The notes under the pieces: model-generated
The model's input: the letters and a program-made list of their open reading frames with translations, nothing else
Told to the model about the DNA's origin: nothing
Database searches by the model: none
NCBI GenBank assembly: GCA_963730555.1
Contig: CAVSSS010000022.1
Span: 1-64,000 of the forward strand
Length of the DNA: 64,000 nt
From: Roseiarcus sp963730555
GTDB taxonomy: Bacteria; Pseudomonadota; Alphaproteobacteria; Rhizobiales; Beijerinckiaceae
Direction of reading: 5' to 3'
Made by a program: the position numbers and the translations under genes
Part shown: one piece after another, positions 25,845 to 35,631 of the stretch
Position numbering within the stretch: position 1 is the stretch's first letter
How the letters are laid out: every line of letters starts with the position of its first letter

Positions 25845-27264
25845 GTGACCTCACTCTCTGTCCGCCAACGCCAAGGCCGCCTCTCGAGCGACGCTGTCGC
25901 CGCGCTCCATTCCGATCTCGCCGCCCGTTTCGGCAACCGCTTCACCGCCTCGGAAGCGATCCGCAAGGCGCACGGGCACACCCTCACCTGGCTTGAGAAC
26001 GAGCCGCCGGACGCGGTGGTTTTCGCCGAGTCCAAGGAGGACGTGATCGATCTCGTGAAGCTCTGCGCTGGCCATGACGCGCCAATCATTCCGTTCGGCG
26101 TCGGCTCGTCGCTCGAAGGGCCATGTCAATGCGCCGCATGGCGGCGTCTCGCTCGATCTGTCGCGCATGAACACTGTTCTCGCCGTCGACGCCGACGATC
26201 TCGATTGCGTGGTCGAGCCAGGCGTCACGCGCAAGCAGCTCAACGAGCACCTGCGCGACAGCGGCCTCTTCTTCCCCATCGATCCAGGCGCCGACGCGTC
26301 CCTCGGCGGCATGGCCGCGACCCGCGCCTCCGGCACCAATGCGGTGCGCTACGGGACGATGAAGGACCTCGTGCTGTCGCTCGGCGTGGTCGTCGCCGAC
26401 GGATCCTTCCTGCGCACCGGCACGCGGGCGAAGAAGTCCTCGGCCGGTTACGATCTCACCCATCTCTTCATCGGCGCCGAAGGCACGCTCGGCATGATCG
26501 TCGAGGTCGCGCTCAGGCTCTCCGGCATTCCCGAGGCGATCGCCGCCGGCCATTGCTCGTTCCCCTCGATACGCGCAGCCTGCGAGACGACGATCGAAAC
26601 GATCCAGTCCGGCCTGCCGATCGCCCGCATCGAGCTCATCGACACGCTGTCGGTGCGCGCCTTCAACAATTATTCGCATACCGAATTGCCCGAGCAGCCG
26701 CTGCTCCTGGTCGAATTCCACGGCACGGAGCAAAGCGTCGCCGAACAGACGCTCCGCTTCGGCGAAATCGCCGCCGGCCATGGCGGCGGCGCACTTACTT
26801 CGGCGACCAAGCTTGAGGAGCGCAACAAGCTCTGGCAGGCGCGTCACGACACCTATTGGTCGCAAATGACGCTTCGCCCGGGCGCCGGCCGTTCTCCACC
26901 GACGCCTGCGTGCCGATCTCACGGCTCGCCGATTGCGTCGAGGAGACGCTCGAGGACATCGCTCGCAGCGGCCTCATCGCGCCGATCGTCGGCCATGTCG
27001 GCGACGGCAATTTTCATTGGGCCCGCTTATCGACATGGAGAACAAGGCGGAGATCGAGGCGGCGGATGCTTTCGCCTCCCGCCTCGCGCATCGCGCCATC
27101 GCCATGGGCGGCACCTGCACCGGCGAGCACGGGGTCGGCCAGAAGAAAGCGGGAATATATGGAGGAGGAGCACGGGGCCATCGCGATCGACTTGATGCGG
27201 CGCATCAAAGCCTCGTTCGATCCCGCCGAACCTGTTCAATCCGGGCAAGGTGTTCTACGCCTGA
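25845..27264 (+). pseudogene. FAD-linked oxidase (GlcD/D-lactate dehydrogenase-like), multiple frameshifts
   Basis: The product, from GTG 25845, reads ALHSDLAARFGNRFTASEAI, then the FAD_binding_4 domain with IIPFGVGSSLEG, HVNAPHGGVSLDLSRMN, VVEPGVTRKQLNEHLRDSGL, FPIDPGADASLGGMAATRAS and AEGTLGMIVEVALRLSG. The C-terminal oxidase domain gives APIVGHVGDGNFHW and GGTCTGEHGVGQKK, the signature pair of glycolate oxidase/D-lactate dehydrogenase enzymes, and ends FNPGKVFYA at 27264. Frame changes occur near 26120, 26885, 27025, 27150 and 27225. All conserved motifs survive, so clustered sequencing errors are likely. It would oxidise a 2-hydroxy acid to a 2-oxo acid. Confidence 0.82.
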
Positions 27265-27317
27265 AGGCGCGCCGCTCCGCGCTCTCTGCGATGGAATGGC
27301 TCCCAAGCAGCTTGTGA

Positions 27318-27386
27318 TACCCGCGCAAGCGGGTATCCAGCGTGTGGGCAAAGTCCTGCTGTCACGCGCGCTTTCGCGGGCATGAC
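27318..27386. repeat. REP-like intergenic palindromes
   Basis: ACCCGCGCAAGCGGGTATCCAG forms a hairpin and is followed at 37 bp by GCGCGCTTTCGCGGGCATGACA, the counterpart arm. This layout is that of small dispersed palindromic repeats in alphaproteobacteria. It lies directly downstream of the FAD oxidase gene. It is distinct from the long palindrome at 1259 and 21430. Confidence 0.6.
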
Positions 27387-27451
27387 AGCAAGAGCGCGGG
27401 AAATGGTACGACCAAACACCTGTCGGCCAGAGCTTTCAAGGAGAGGGAAAC

Positions 27452-28028
27452 GTGAAAAGCGTGCTTTTGGCCTGGGGATCGTCTGGTGTGGGATCCCAAG
27501 GGTCTTGAAATCGCCGCCCCATTCGCGGCGAATGGTCCGCTCCTCCCCATCGAGTTCTGCAGCATCGCGGCCGACGGGCGCCTCACGCTTGCGATCGACG
27601 AAACCTTCGGCGCGCTCTGCAAAACCTATTCGGCGCCGAGCGCGCTGCCGACACGCTCGATGCGGCGATCGAGAATCTGCGGGTCAGGGAAGGGATGTCG
27701 AACCTCGGCGGCGATCGGCTTCGTCGAGCCCGCTTCCGGCAGGCAAAGCGATGTTGCCATGGAGCGTCATCCGGAAGCCGTCGCGACGATCGGCGCCTGG
27801 GCGGCGGCGAATGGCTACGACGCCGCCATCTGGATGGCGGTCGAGAGCAACTTCGGCGACTGGGGCAAGGGCGGCGAGCCGTTCTCCGTCTCCGCGGCGA
27901 TCCAGTATCTCGAAACTCTGGAAGCCGACCATCCGGCGAAATTTGCGGCGGCGCTCGCCTACATTCGCAACGCGCCGCCCGAGATCGAAACTCCAGTGCG
28001 CGAGCGCGTCGCGAAGCGCTGGCCTTGA
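27452..28028 (+). pseudogene. Hypothetical protein, frameshifted
   Basis: GTG at 27452 behind GGAGAGGG starts VKSVLLAWGSSG, then the frame moves and continues VWDPKGLEIAAPFAANGPLL, PIEFCSIAADGRLTLAIDET and FGALCKTYSAPSAL. A second displacement separates LDAAIENLRVREGM from the last part, GFVEPASGRQSDVAMERHPE, VATIGAWAAANGYDAAIWMA, VESNFGDWGKGGEPFSVSAA and IQYLETLEADHPAKFAAALA, ending VAKRWP. The joined protein is about 190 residues, soluble, with no recognised domain. It precedes the sulfite-oxidase-like gene by 34 bp and may form an operon with it. Confidence 0.55.
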
Positions 28029-28062
28029 GCGGTCGGCCTTTGGAATGGAAGGACGAGCATTA

Positions 28063-29173
28063 ATGCCCGCGCCAGAGCAACCCGGTTTGATTGTTCGACA
28101 GAAATCTCCGCCGAACATCGAGTTTCCGTTTGCGTCGCTCTCGGATTGGCTGATTCCAGCCGACCTGTTCTTCGTGCGCAACCATTTCCCATCGCCCGAC
28201 CTCGACGCGCGAGAGTGGCGACTTCGGATCGATGGAGCGGTCGAGCGGCCCCTCGAGCTTGATCTCGATAGGGTAAAGGCGATGCCGCGCACGACTCTCA
28301 CGGCCGTCGTCGAGTGCGCCGGCAATGGCAGAGTCTACTACGAGCCTCCGAGGGAAGGTCTGCAGTGGCAGAACGGAGCCGTCGGCAACGCCAAGTGGAC
28401 TGGTGTTCTTCTACGCGAGGTCTTGGAGGCGGCGGGCGTCAAGCGTACCGCCCAAGAGGTTTTGCTTGTCGGCGCCGATAGCGGCGTCGTCGATTCGAAC
28501 AAGAAAACGGCTTCGCCCGGCCGCGATCGCATTTGCGCGCAGTCTGCCGCTCGAGAAAGCGGTCGGCGAGGGGGCCCTGCTTGCCTATTCGATGAATGAC
28601 GCGCCATTAACGCGCGATCATGGTCACCCGCTGCGTGCGGTGGTGGGCGGCTGGTTCGGCATGGCTTGGGTGAAGTGGATCAGGCATATCAGGGTGCTGG
28701 AGCAACCGTTCCTCGGCTACTGGCAGGCGCGCGACTATTTCCGCTGGGAACGCAGCGCGGGAGAACCCATGCTGGTCCCCCTTACAGAGATGGAGGTCAA
28801 ATCGCAGATCGCGCGCCCGGTGAATGGGGCGAATCTGATTGCGGGCCAACCCTATCGGATTTTTGGAGCGGCGTGGAGCGGAGAGGCTCATATCCGGCAG
28901 GTCCAAGTCTGTACCGGTGACGGCAAAGGCTGGCGCGAGGCGCGGCTCCTCGACACAGAACATCGATACGCGTGGCGTTTGTGGGAGTGTATTTGGACTC
29001 CTCATGAAGTGGGGAGATATCGACTGCGATGTCGCGCCGTCGATGGGACGGGGCGCGTTCAACCGGAAGTGCAGCGGTCTGACTGTGAGAGCTACGCCGC
29101 CAATTGGATCGTTCCGGTGGACGTTGCCGTTGTCCCGGAGCCACGGGTACACGAAGTAGATTTCGTCATCTGA
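28063..29173 (+). pseudogene. Sulfite oxidase-like molybdopterin enzyme, one frameshift
   Basis: The oxidoreductase molybdopterin domain is clear: FFVRNHFPSPDLDAREWRLR, LTAVVECAGNGRVYYEPPRE (the Cys in VECAGNG ligates molybdenum), QWQNGAVGNAKWTGVLLREV and LLVGADSGV. A one-base shift near 28510 separates this from RSLPLEKAVGEGALLAYSMN, the HGHPLRAVVGGWFGMAWVKW motif and the Mo-co dimerisation domain with IRQVQVCTGDGKGWREARLL. Total about 370 residues, as in bacterial SorA/SorT-like enzymes. No signal peptide is present, so export is not evident. No cytochrome partner gene is adjacent. Substrate probably sulfite or a related sulfur or nitrogen compound. Confidence 0.82.
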
Positions 29174-29387
29174 GTTGAAGGCTGCTCGCCGCGCTGGAAC
29201 GCCCATCTGGAAGCTGTCGCGACGATTGGCGCCATGAGGGAGAATTGGCGATTTCGAGCGTTCTGACCCTAATTTGGGCGCACGGCCGTGTTACGCGGTG
29301 CTCAAGAAACTGACGCCGTGTATTTAGGCGTGGGAGGAACAGCGGGCGCTCGGGCATTGGTCCCGAGCGTGGGGGAGCGAGGCGACG

Positions 29388-29606
29388 ATGTTCGCGACTC
29401 TGACCGACAGGCTTCGCGCCCAGCCATCGTGGCGCAAGCTGGACGAAGCGGTCGCCAGGATGCGGCCGCATTGCTTGACTGAGATCGAACAGCACGAAGA
29501 GCATTGCCTCGAGGCGATGCTCCATTGGCACAGTCCGGTCGAGCGATCTCGAGCCCTGCGCTGCAAACGACGGGCCCTGGTCGACGATAACCCTTCGTCC
29601 GGTTGA
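29388..29606 (+). CDS. Small hypothetical protein
   Basis: ATG 29388 is preceded by GGGGGAGCGAGG and opens a 72-codon frame: FATLTDRLRAQPSWRKLDEA, ARMRPHCLTEIEQHEEHCLE, then AMLHWHSPVERSRALRCKRR and a short acidic end. The sequence is rich in Arg, His, Cys and Glu. I recognise nothing and the opposite strand is also open here, so it may be spurious. Confidence 0.25.
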   Translation: MFATLTDRLRAQPSWRKLDEAVARMRPHCLTEIEQHEEHCLEAMLHWHSPVERSRALRCKRRALVDDNPSSG

Positions 29607-29653
29607 CGCCCCCGCCGGAAGGCGGCCAAGCGCCAAGAATGCTCAGTCGCGGT

Positions 29654-29893
29654 CTATTGCGCCGCGAGAAGCTCGTGTCTCGCCCGCTGCCAGTGCGCGA
29701 GATCGCGGCCGTGGGGTCGGCCTTCGGCGATCCAGATGACATAGGCGCGCTCGCGGATCAGATCGTCGTCCACTCGGCGCGCCACCTCGATCGCGGGAAC
29801 AGCGTTGATCGCGGCGCCCGGCTTGGCTTTCTTGGCTAATTTCGACTTGCTGCTCGCCGTCTTCTCCGCGCCGGCGACGGTTCTCTTAGGCAT
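29654..29893 (-). CDS. DUF2934 domain protein
   Basis: A 79-residue basic protein. The N-terminal 40 residues are Lys/Ala-rich (ASSKSKLAKKAKPGAAIN), and the C-terminal half is the DUF2934 motif LIRERAYVIWIAEGRPHGRD followed by LAHWQRARHEL. The motif, which resembles a short helical hairpin, is common in Hyphomicrobiales proteins of unknown role. The basic tail could bind nucleic acid, which is only inference. Start ATG 29893; no strong ribosome site. Confidence 0.8.
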   Translation of the reverse strand: MPKRTVAGAEKTASSKSKLAKKAKPGAAINAVPAIEVARRVDDDLIRERAYVIWIAEGRPHGRDLAHWQRARHELLAAQ

Positions 29894-30045
29894 AGGGACC
29901 TCTTCTGCATCCAGTCTCGAGGCGACGTTCTGTTCGGTCAGGCCGCCCGAGTTGAGGCGAGAGTTCCCGGATCATCGTTAATAACAGGTTACCGCCCGGG
30001 GCCCACTCCGCCCGCGCTGGCGCGTGAAGACAAGGAGAGCCCGCT

Positions 30046-30459
30046 ATGCCGTTGACGGTGCAGGCGCTGGACCATTTGGTCGTTCAGGTCTCCGACCTCG
30101 AGGCCTCCGCGCAATGGTATGCGCGGGTGCTTGGCATGACCCGCGAAGACGCGCCGCCTGCGCCCGGCAAGCCGCCGCGCACCGCGATGCAATTCGGCCG
30201 CCAGAAGATCAACCTCCGTCCAATTGCGACGAGCAAGGAGGATTGGTTCACCGCCGGCCATGAAGCCGCGGGCGGCGAGGACCTGTGCTTTCTGACCGAC
30301 GCGACGCCGGACCAAGTCGTCCAGCATTTGCGGGCTCATGGGATCGCCATCGTGACCGGCCCGGGCTTGAGACAGGGCGCGCTGGGCAGGCTTATGTCGG
30401 TCTATTGCCGCGACCCGGACGGCAGCCTGATCGAAATCGCGTCTTACGTCGAGGAATAG
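30046..30459 (+). CDS. VOC-family (glyoxalase-fold) protein
   Basis: A single-module vicinal-oxygen-chelate protein of 137 residues. The first beta-alpha unit LDHLVVQVSDLEASAQWYAR with LGMTRED, the middle MQFGRQKINLRPI and the last unit LMSVYCRDPDGSLIEIASYV show the metal-site His near residue 10 and Glu near residue 131. Such proteins bind a divalent metal and act on varied substrates such as methylglyoxal adducts, fosfomycin or catechols; close to the 'virulence/biphenyl-like' VOC group. CAAGGAGA precedes ATG. It stands alone. Confidence 0.87.
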   Translation: MPLTVQALDHLVVQVSDLEASAQWYARVLGMTREDAPPAPGKPPRTAMQFGRQKINLRPIATSKEDWFTAGHEAAGGEDLCFLTDATPDQVVQHLRAHGIAIVTGPGLRQGALGRLMSVYCRDPDGSLIEIASYVEE

Positions 30460-30515
30460 CGCCAAACCCGAGCGTTAGTAATCGAAGTAAATTTACTAAC
30501 ATTTATTTGGGTTTA

Positions 30516-31460
30516 TTAACGCTTGTAAGCGTTCTGCTTGCGCCTATTTGAGCCGATCCCATCGAGCCAGGCGATGAGGTCGCGCGTCACCTCGTCGCGG
30601 TTCGTCTCGTTCAGCGTCTCGTGCCGGGCGTCGGGGTAAATGCGGGTGGTGAGCCGCGTGAAGCCGGCGCCTTTGAGGTCCTGGATGAGGCCCTGGATGT
30701 TGGCCCCGACCGGATCGCGCTCGCCGGAGAAGACGTAAAGGGCCATGTCCTTGCGGATGGGCGCGAGACTCGCCGGACCCGTGACGCCGGGGAGGGCGTC
30801 GAGCACGTCGATGGCGAGCTGTGTGGTGAACGGAAAGCCGCAGAAGGGATCGGCGACATAGGCGTCGACCTCCTTCTCGTCGCGGGAGAGCCAGTCGAAG
30901 GGGGTGCGCGCGGGCTGGAACGGCTTGTTGAAGTCGCCGAACCAAATCTTGAAGATGAGCTCGCTTTTGCCCCGATTGCTTAAGCGCAGCCGCTCGGCCC
31001 GGGCGATAAGCCGGCCTAGCGTCGCGATGGCCGGCGGCTTGCCGTTCGAGCCCGAAAGGGCTGCGCCGACCAGCGCGTCCGAGTGCTGGGCGATGAAGGA
31101 GCGCCCGAGGAACGAGCCCAGCGAATGGCCGAGGAAGACGATTGGCGCCTCCGGCTGCTCGGTGGCGATAAGGCGGTTGAAGGTCCAAAGGTCGCCGACG
31201 ACCTTGTCCCATCCGCCCTCATCGGCGAAATGGCCGAGATCGGCAGGCGCAGTCTTCGGCCCATGGCCGCGATGATCATTGGCGTAAACGGCGTAGCCCG
31301 CGGCGTTGAGCGCGGCGGCGAGACGCGCGTAGCGCCCGCTGTGCTCGGCCAGGCCGTGGGCGATCTGCACCACCGCGCGCAGAGGAGCATCGGGAAGCCA
31401 ACGGCGCGCGAGCAGGGTCTGGCCGTCGTCGGCGCGAAACTCAAATTCGCTCCCCGGCAT
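30516..31460 (-). CDS. Lysophospholipase/monoacylglycerol lipase-like serine hydrolase
   Basis: A 314-residue alpha/beta hydrolase of the Hydrolase_4 type. Conserved blocks are VVQIAHGLAEHSGRYARLAA (oxyanion loop), NDHRGHGPKTAPADLGHFAD, the nucleophile elbow VFLGHSLGSFLGRSFIAQHS, the acid region YVFSGERDPVG and the catalytic His in YPDARHETLNETNRDEV. These match PldB/monoacylglycerol lipase proteins, which split lysophospholipids or monoglycerides at the membrane surface. No signal peptide. The gene starts divergently from pyrG, with 168 bp between them. Confidence 0.88.
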   Translation of the reverse strand: MPGSEFEFRADDGQTLLARRWLPDAPLRAVVQIAHGLAEHSGRYARLAAALNAAGYAVYANDHRGHGPKTAPADLGHFADEGGWDKVVGDLWTFNRLIATEQPEAPIVFLGHSLGSFLGRSFIAQHSDALVGAALSGSNGKPPAIATLGRLIARAERLRLSNRGKSELIFKIWFGDFNKPFQPARTPFDWLSRDEKEVDAYVADPFCGFPFTTQLAIDVLDALPGVTGPASLAPIRKDMALYVFSGERDPVGANIQGLIQDLKGAGFTRLTTRIYPDARHETLNETNRDEVTRDLIAWLDGIGSNRRKQNAYKR

Positions 31461-31628
31461 TCCCGCCCCCTTGTCTTGCTCGCGGTCCCTAAGCGCCCAG
31501 TTTCCCGCAAGAAATCTGGCGCGGAGGCGCGTGCGGCGTCAAGGGCGCGCCCGAGGTCGAATTGGCCTCCCGGGTAACCAAATTTCCTCCTCGCCGAATC
31601 GATCCCGATCGGTTAGGAGAGAAGCCCC

Positions 31629-33257
31629 ATGGCGCGGTATATCTTCATCACCGGCGGCGTGGTTTCCTCGCTTGGCAAGGGTTTGGCTTCAGCGGCTTTG
31701 GGGGCGCTCCTGCAGGCGCGCGGCTATACCGTCCGCCTGCGCAAGCTCGACCCCTATCTCAATGTCGATCCGGGCACGATGAGCCCGACCCAGCACGGCG
31801 AAGTGTTCGTCACTGACGACGGCGCCGAGACGGACCTCGACCTCGGCCATTACGAGCGTTTCACCGGCCGCAGCGCCAACCGGCAGGACAACATCACCAC
31901 CGGGCGCATCTATCAGGAGCTGATCGCCAAGGAGCGGCGCGGCGACTATCTCGGCGCGACGGTGCAGGTCATTCCGCATGTCACCAACGCAATCAAGGAC
32001 TTCATCCTCGAGGGCAACGACGGCTTCGACTTTGTGCTGGTCGAAATCGGCGGGACCGTCGGCGACATCGAAGGCCTGCCGTTCTTCGAGGCGATCCGCC
32101 AGCTCGGCAACGACTTGCCGCGCGGGCACGTGGTCTTCATCCACCTGACGCTCCTGCCCTTCATCCCGACCGCAGGCGAGCTCAAGACCAAGCCGACCCA
32201 GCACTCGGTCAAGGAATTGCGTTCGATCGGCGTCCAGCCGCACATTCTGCTCTGCCGCTGCGACCGCGAGATTCCGCGGGATGAACGGCGAAAGCTCGCA
32301 CTCTTCTGTAACGTGCGCGAGGGCGCGGTGATCGAGGCGCGCGACGCGCGCTCGATCTACGACGTGCCGGCGCTCTATCACGCCGCCGGCCTCGATCGCG
32401 AAGTGCTGGCCGCCTTCGGCATCGAGCCCGCGCCCAAGCCCGACATGCGTCGCTGGGACAGCGTTTCCAAGGCCTATCACAATCCCGAAGGCGAGGTGTC
32501 GATCGCGGTGGTCGGCAAGTATACGGGGCTCAAGGACGCCTATAAGTCGCTGATCGAGGCGCTAACTCACGGCGGCATGGCCAATCATGTTCGCGTCAAG
32601 CTCGACTGGATCGAAAGCGAGATCTTCGAGAGCGCCGACCCCGCGCCGCGCCTCGAAGGGGTGAACGGCATCCTCGTGCCGGGCGGCTTTGGCTCGCGCG
32701 GCGCCGAGGGCAAGATCATGGCGGCGCGGTTCGCGCGCGAGCGGAAAGTGCCCTATTTCGGCATCTGCTTCGGCATGCAGATGGCGGTCATCGAGGCGAC
32801 GCGCGCGCTCGCCGGACTAGCTCAGGCGAACTCGACCGAGTTCGGACCCACGCCGGAGCCTGTCGTCGGGCTCATGACGGAGTGGCTGCGGGGCAACGAG
32901 CTCGAACGACGGCAAGCCGCCGGCGACCTCGGCGGCACCATGCGGCTTGGCGCCTATAAGGCCGATCTCAAGCCGGGCTCGCGCATCGCGGAGATTTATG
33001 GGGACACCGTGATTTCGGAGCGCCACCGCCACCGCTACGAGGTCAACACCGCCTACCGGGCGCGCCTGGAGGAGAAGGGTCTTGTGTTCGCCGGCATGTC
33101 GCCGGACGGCCTTTTGCCCGAGACGATCGAGCTTGCCGACCACCCGTGGTTCATCGGCGTCCAGTTCCATCCGGAGCTCAAGTCGAGGCCGTTCGAGCCC
33201 CACCCGCTGTTTGCGAGCTTCATCGCGGCGGCCAAGGCGCAAAGCCGGCTGGTTTAA
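31629..33257 (+). CDS. pyrG: CTP synthase
   Basis: Converts UTP to CTP using ATP and glutamine. The synthetase domain starts MARYIFITGGVVSSLGKGLA (P-loop), with KLDPYLNVDPGTMSPTQHGE and GTVGDIEGLPFFEAIRQ. The glutamine amidotransferase domain has FGICFGMQMAVIEATRA with the nucleophile Cys and GVQFHPELKSRP for His-Glu. At 542 residues it is complete and intact. TTAGGAGAG lies upstream. In many relatives secG and eno are neighbours; here neither is present. Confidence 0.98.
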   Translation: MARYIFITGGVVSSLGKGLASAALGALLQARGYTVRLRKLDPYLNVDPGTMSPTQHGEVFVTDDGAETDLDLGHYERFTGRSANRQDNITTGRIYQELIAKERRGDYLGATVQVIPHVTNAIKDFILEGNDGFDFVLVEIGGTVGDIEGLPFFEAIRQLGNDLPRGHVVFIHLTLLPFIPTAGELKTKPTQHSVKELRSIGVQPHILLCRCDREIPRDERRKLALFCNVREGAVIEARDARSIYDVPALYHAAGLDREVLAAFGIEPAPKPDMRRWDSVSKAYHNPEGEVSIAVVGKYTGLKDAYKSLIEALTHGGMANHVRVKLDWIESEIFESADPAPRLEGVNGILVPGGFGSRGAEGKIMAARFARERKVPYFGICFGMQMAVIEATRALAGLAQANSTEFGPTPEPVVGLMTEWLRGNELERRQAAGDLGGTMRLGAYKADLKPGSRIAEIYGDTVISERHRHRYEVNTAYRARLEEKGLVFAGMSPDGLLPETIELADHPWFIGVQFHPELKSRPFEPHPLFASFIAAAKAQSRLV

Positions 33258-33275
33258 ACCGGCGCGGGCGCCGCG

Positions 33276-34556
33276 TCAGCGGGAAGCCGCCGACGCCAAT
33301 CTCGCCGAGGGCAAAGAAGGATGCGCGCCAAGATAAGCAGCGCGCATCTGCTTTAACGCGAAGAGCGCAAGCAGCGCAGTTGCGATATCCATCGCGACCG
33401 CCACTCCGAACACCGGCGTCCAGCTTCCAGTCGCGACCCTCATCGCCGCCGCGACTGGGCCGCCGAGGATCGAGCCCACGCCCTGAGCGATATAGAGGAA
33501 GCCATAATTCGTTGTGGCGTAGCGGCTTCCGAACGTGTCGGCGAGGGTCGAAGGGAACAGCGAGAAAATCTCGCCCCAACCGAAGAAGACGAGGCCCGAG
33601 AGCACGACGAAGGCTGGCGCGTTGCGGCTGAACAGAAGCAAGAGCAGGATCGCCGCCGCCTCGAGCCCGAAGGCGAGTCCCATCGTATTTTCGCGGCCGA
33701 TGCGATCCGACACCCAGCCGAAGAAGGGCCGCGTGAACCCATTGAGCAGGCGGTCCACGGTGAGCGCGAAAGGCAGCGCGGCAAGCCCCGGCACCACGAC
33801 GTCCGCGACGCCGAAATCGTGGGCGAAATTGGCGAAGTTCGACGTAACCATGAGCCCACCAGTCGACATCATGGTCATCATCGCGAACATCAGCCAGAAG
33901 ATAGGCGTCTTCAACATATTGGCCGGCCCGACGTCTTCCCCATGCGCGCGTCTGGCGACTGGGGGCGGCGTTTCGCTTGGCCTTGGCTCGCGTAGGCCAA
34001 GCGCAGCGAGAACGCCGACGGCGCCGAGGATGACGCCGAATACGATGAGCGTCATCGGCGCGCCGGAGGAAGCGAGCATGGAGGAGATGGGAAATGTCGT
34101 CAGCATGGCGCCCATTCCGTAGCCTGCCGCGACAATTCCGATCGCGAATCCACGCCGGTCTGGGAACCATCTCGCCATCAGCCCGATGACGCCGACATAG
34201 ACTATGCCGGTCCCAATTCCGCAGAAAAGTCCATAGGTCAGGAACAGCATCCAGACATTGCCGACGTGAGCCGAGATGATCCACCCGAGCCCGGTCAGGG
34301 CTGCGCCGACGGCGACCAGCGCCTTGGGCCCGAACCTGTCGACGAGCCAACCTTGGGCGGGCGAGAACAGCGTCTGCAGGACGATGAGCACCGAGAACGT
34401 GATCTGGACGGTCGGCAGCGCAGCGCCGGTCGCGGCCTGAAACGGCTTGACGAACAGGGTCCAAACGTATTGCGGGCTCGAGATGGCCATCATGATCACA
34501 AGACCGAGCAGAAGCTGGATCCATCTCGTCGGCGAGGCGGTTGGAGGCGAAGCCAT
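33276..34556 (-). CDS. MFS transporter, oxalate/formate antiporter (OxlT) family
   Basis: A 12-helix major facilitator of about 426 residues. The start at 34556 (MASPPTASPTRWIQLLLGLV) is chosen because the first helix follows it; the open frame extends further upstream without conserved sequence. Helix 2 and the 2-3 loop, VQITFSVLIVLQTLFSPAQG then WLVDRFGPK, and GYGMGAMLTTFPIS are typical of the OFA family, which moves small dicarboxylates or monocarboxylates such as oxalate and formate. GWVSDRIGRENTM is the 8-9 loop motif. Substrate is not certain. It converges on pyrG with 18 bp between stops. Confidence 0.85.
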   Translation of the reverse strand: MASPPTASPTRWIQLLLGLVIMMAISSPQYVWTLFVKPFQAATGAALPTVQITFSVLIVLQTLFSPAQGWLVDRFGPKALVAVGAALTGLGWIISAHVGNVWMLFLTYGLFCGIGTGIVYVGVIGLMARWFPDRRGFAIGIVAAGYGMGAMLTTFPISSMLASSGAPMTLIVFGVILGAVGVLAALGLREPRPSETPPPVARRAHGEDVGPANMLKTPIFWLMFAMMTMMSTGGLMVTSNFANFAHDFGVADVVVPGLAALPFALTVDRLLNGFTRPFFGWVSDRIGRENTMGLAFGLEAAAILLLLLFSRNAPAFVVLSGLVFFGWGEIFSLFPSTLADTFGSRYATTNYGFLYIAQGVGSILGGPVAAAMRVATGSWTPVFGVAVAMDIATALLALFALKQMRAAYLGAHPSLPSARLASAASR

Positions 34557-34696
34557 TGGACGCTCCGGGCAAGCGGAGAAGGATCGGACGCTGCAAAAAT
34601 GGCGTCCATTGGCTAAGCAACCTGCGTGCCGTCCCTCTGCGACGAGAGCGTGACCCTGGACGAGCGCGGGACGATCTGGCAAAGCACCGATCTCAA

Positions 34697-34786
34697 GGAA
34701 GGATGGCCGAGTGGTTTAAGGCAGCGGTCTTGAAAACCGCCGTGGGCGCAAGTCCACCGTGAGTTCAAATCTCACTCCTTCCGCCA
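34697..34786 (+). tRNA. tRNA-Ser (anticodon UGA)
   Basis: A 90-nt class II tRNA. Acceptor strands GGAAGGA and TCCTTCC pair fully, the D-arm contains GGCCGAGTGGTTTAAGGC, the anticodon stem GCGGT/ACCGC encloses CTTGAAA with anticodon TGA, the variable arm is GTGGGCGCAAGTCCAC, and the T-arm is GTGAGTTCAAATCTCAC. G is the discriminator and CCA is encoded. It decodes UCA and related serine codons. Confidence 0.97.
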
Positions 34787-34824
34787 CAACTTGAAGGCGG
34801 GCGCCATCGGCCACGACGGCGCCG

Positions 34825-35631
34825 TCAGAGATCTTCGAGCGTCAGTTCCTTTCTCATAATGATATTGCCCGACATCAATCCGCAGTCCACCGGCAGAGCC
34901 ACCCCGGTGATCGCCGAGGCTGCGTCGGACGCCAGGAAGCCGACGGCTCGCGCGATATCGACCGGCTCGACTATACGCCCAAGGGGATACCAGCGCCTGA
35001 GAGTCTCCAGGACCCTGGGATCCTTGGCCGCGCGCTTCTCCCAGACTGGCGTGCGTATCGTGCCCGGCAGCACGATATTGGCGCGGACGCCGTAAGGTCC
35101 ATATTCCTGCGCCAATGAGCGAGTGAGCGAGATCATCGCCGCCTTGCCGGCGCTATACGCTGGATCGCCAAGCGCGCTTAAGCCGTTGACCGAACCGATA
35201 TTGATGATGACGCCCGAATGTCGGGCCACCATGCCCCGGATTACGGCCTGAGCGCAGAAATAGGCGCTGTCCAGATTGAGCTTGATCTCGTGGCGCCATC
35301 CGGCCGCATCGGTGCGGGCCAAGGTTCCATGGGTCGAGCCGCCGGCGTTGTTGACGAGAATGTCGGCTGGCCCCAACGCGCCGGTCAGGAACACGAATGC
35401 GCGCTCGACCTCCTGAGGTTCGCTGACATCGGCGACAGCAGAGGCGAATGTAGCGGGGCTCGCTTCAAGGTCGGATAGAAGGCTCTCTACACTCGCCTTC
35501 TTATCGATGGCGGCGACCTTGGCGCCCTCGTCGATGAAATAACGGCAGAGGCTCTGCCCGACGCCGCCCGCGGCGCCGGTGATGGCGACCACTTTGTCCT
35601 TGAATGTTGCGCCATCGCCCGCGATCGTCAC
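34825..35631 (-). CDS. Short-chain dehydrogenase/reductase
   Basis: A classical SDR of 268 residues: NAD(P) motif VVAITGAAGGVGQSL, NNAGGSTHG, the catalytic Ser in IINIGSVNGLSAL, Tyr-Lys in PAYSAGKAAMISLTRSLAQE, and PGTIRTPVWE. The start is GTG at 35631, overlapping the stop of the upstream permease gene by four bases (GTGA), so it belongs to the ABC operon. A dehydrogenase within a sugar-importer operon probably oxidises the imported sugar, polyol or uronate. The C-terminus has an extra MRKELTLEDL tail. Confidence 0.9.
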   Translation of the reverse strand: MTIAGDGATFKDKVVAITGAAGGVGQSLCRYFIDEGAKVAAIDKKASVESLLSDLEASPATFASAVADVSEPQEVERAFVFLTGALGPADILVNNAGGSTHGTLARTDAAGWRHEIKLNLDSAYFCAQAVIRGMVARHSGVIINIGSVNGLSALGDPAYSAGKAAMISLTRSLAQEYGPYGVRANIVLPGTIRTPVWEKRAAKDPRVLETLRRWYPLGRIVEPVDIARAVGFLASDAASAITGVALPVDCGLMSGNIIMRKELTLEDL

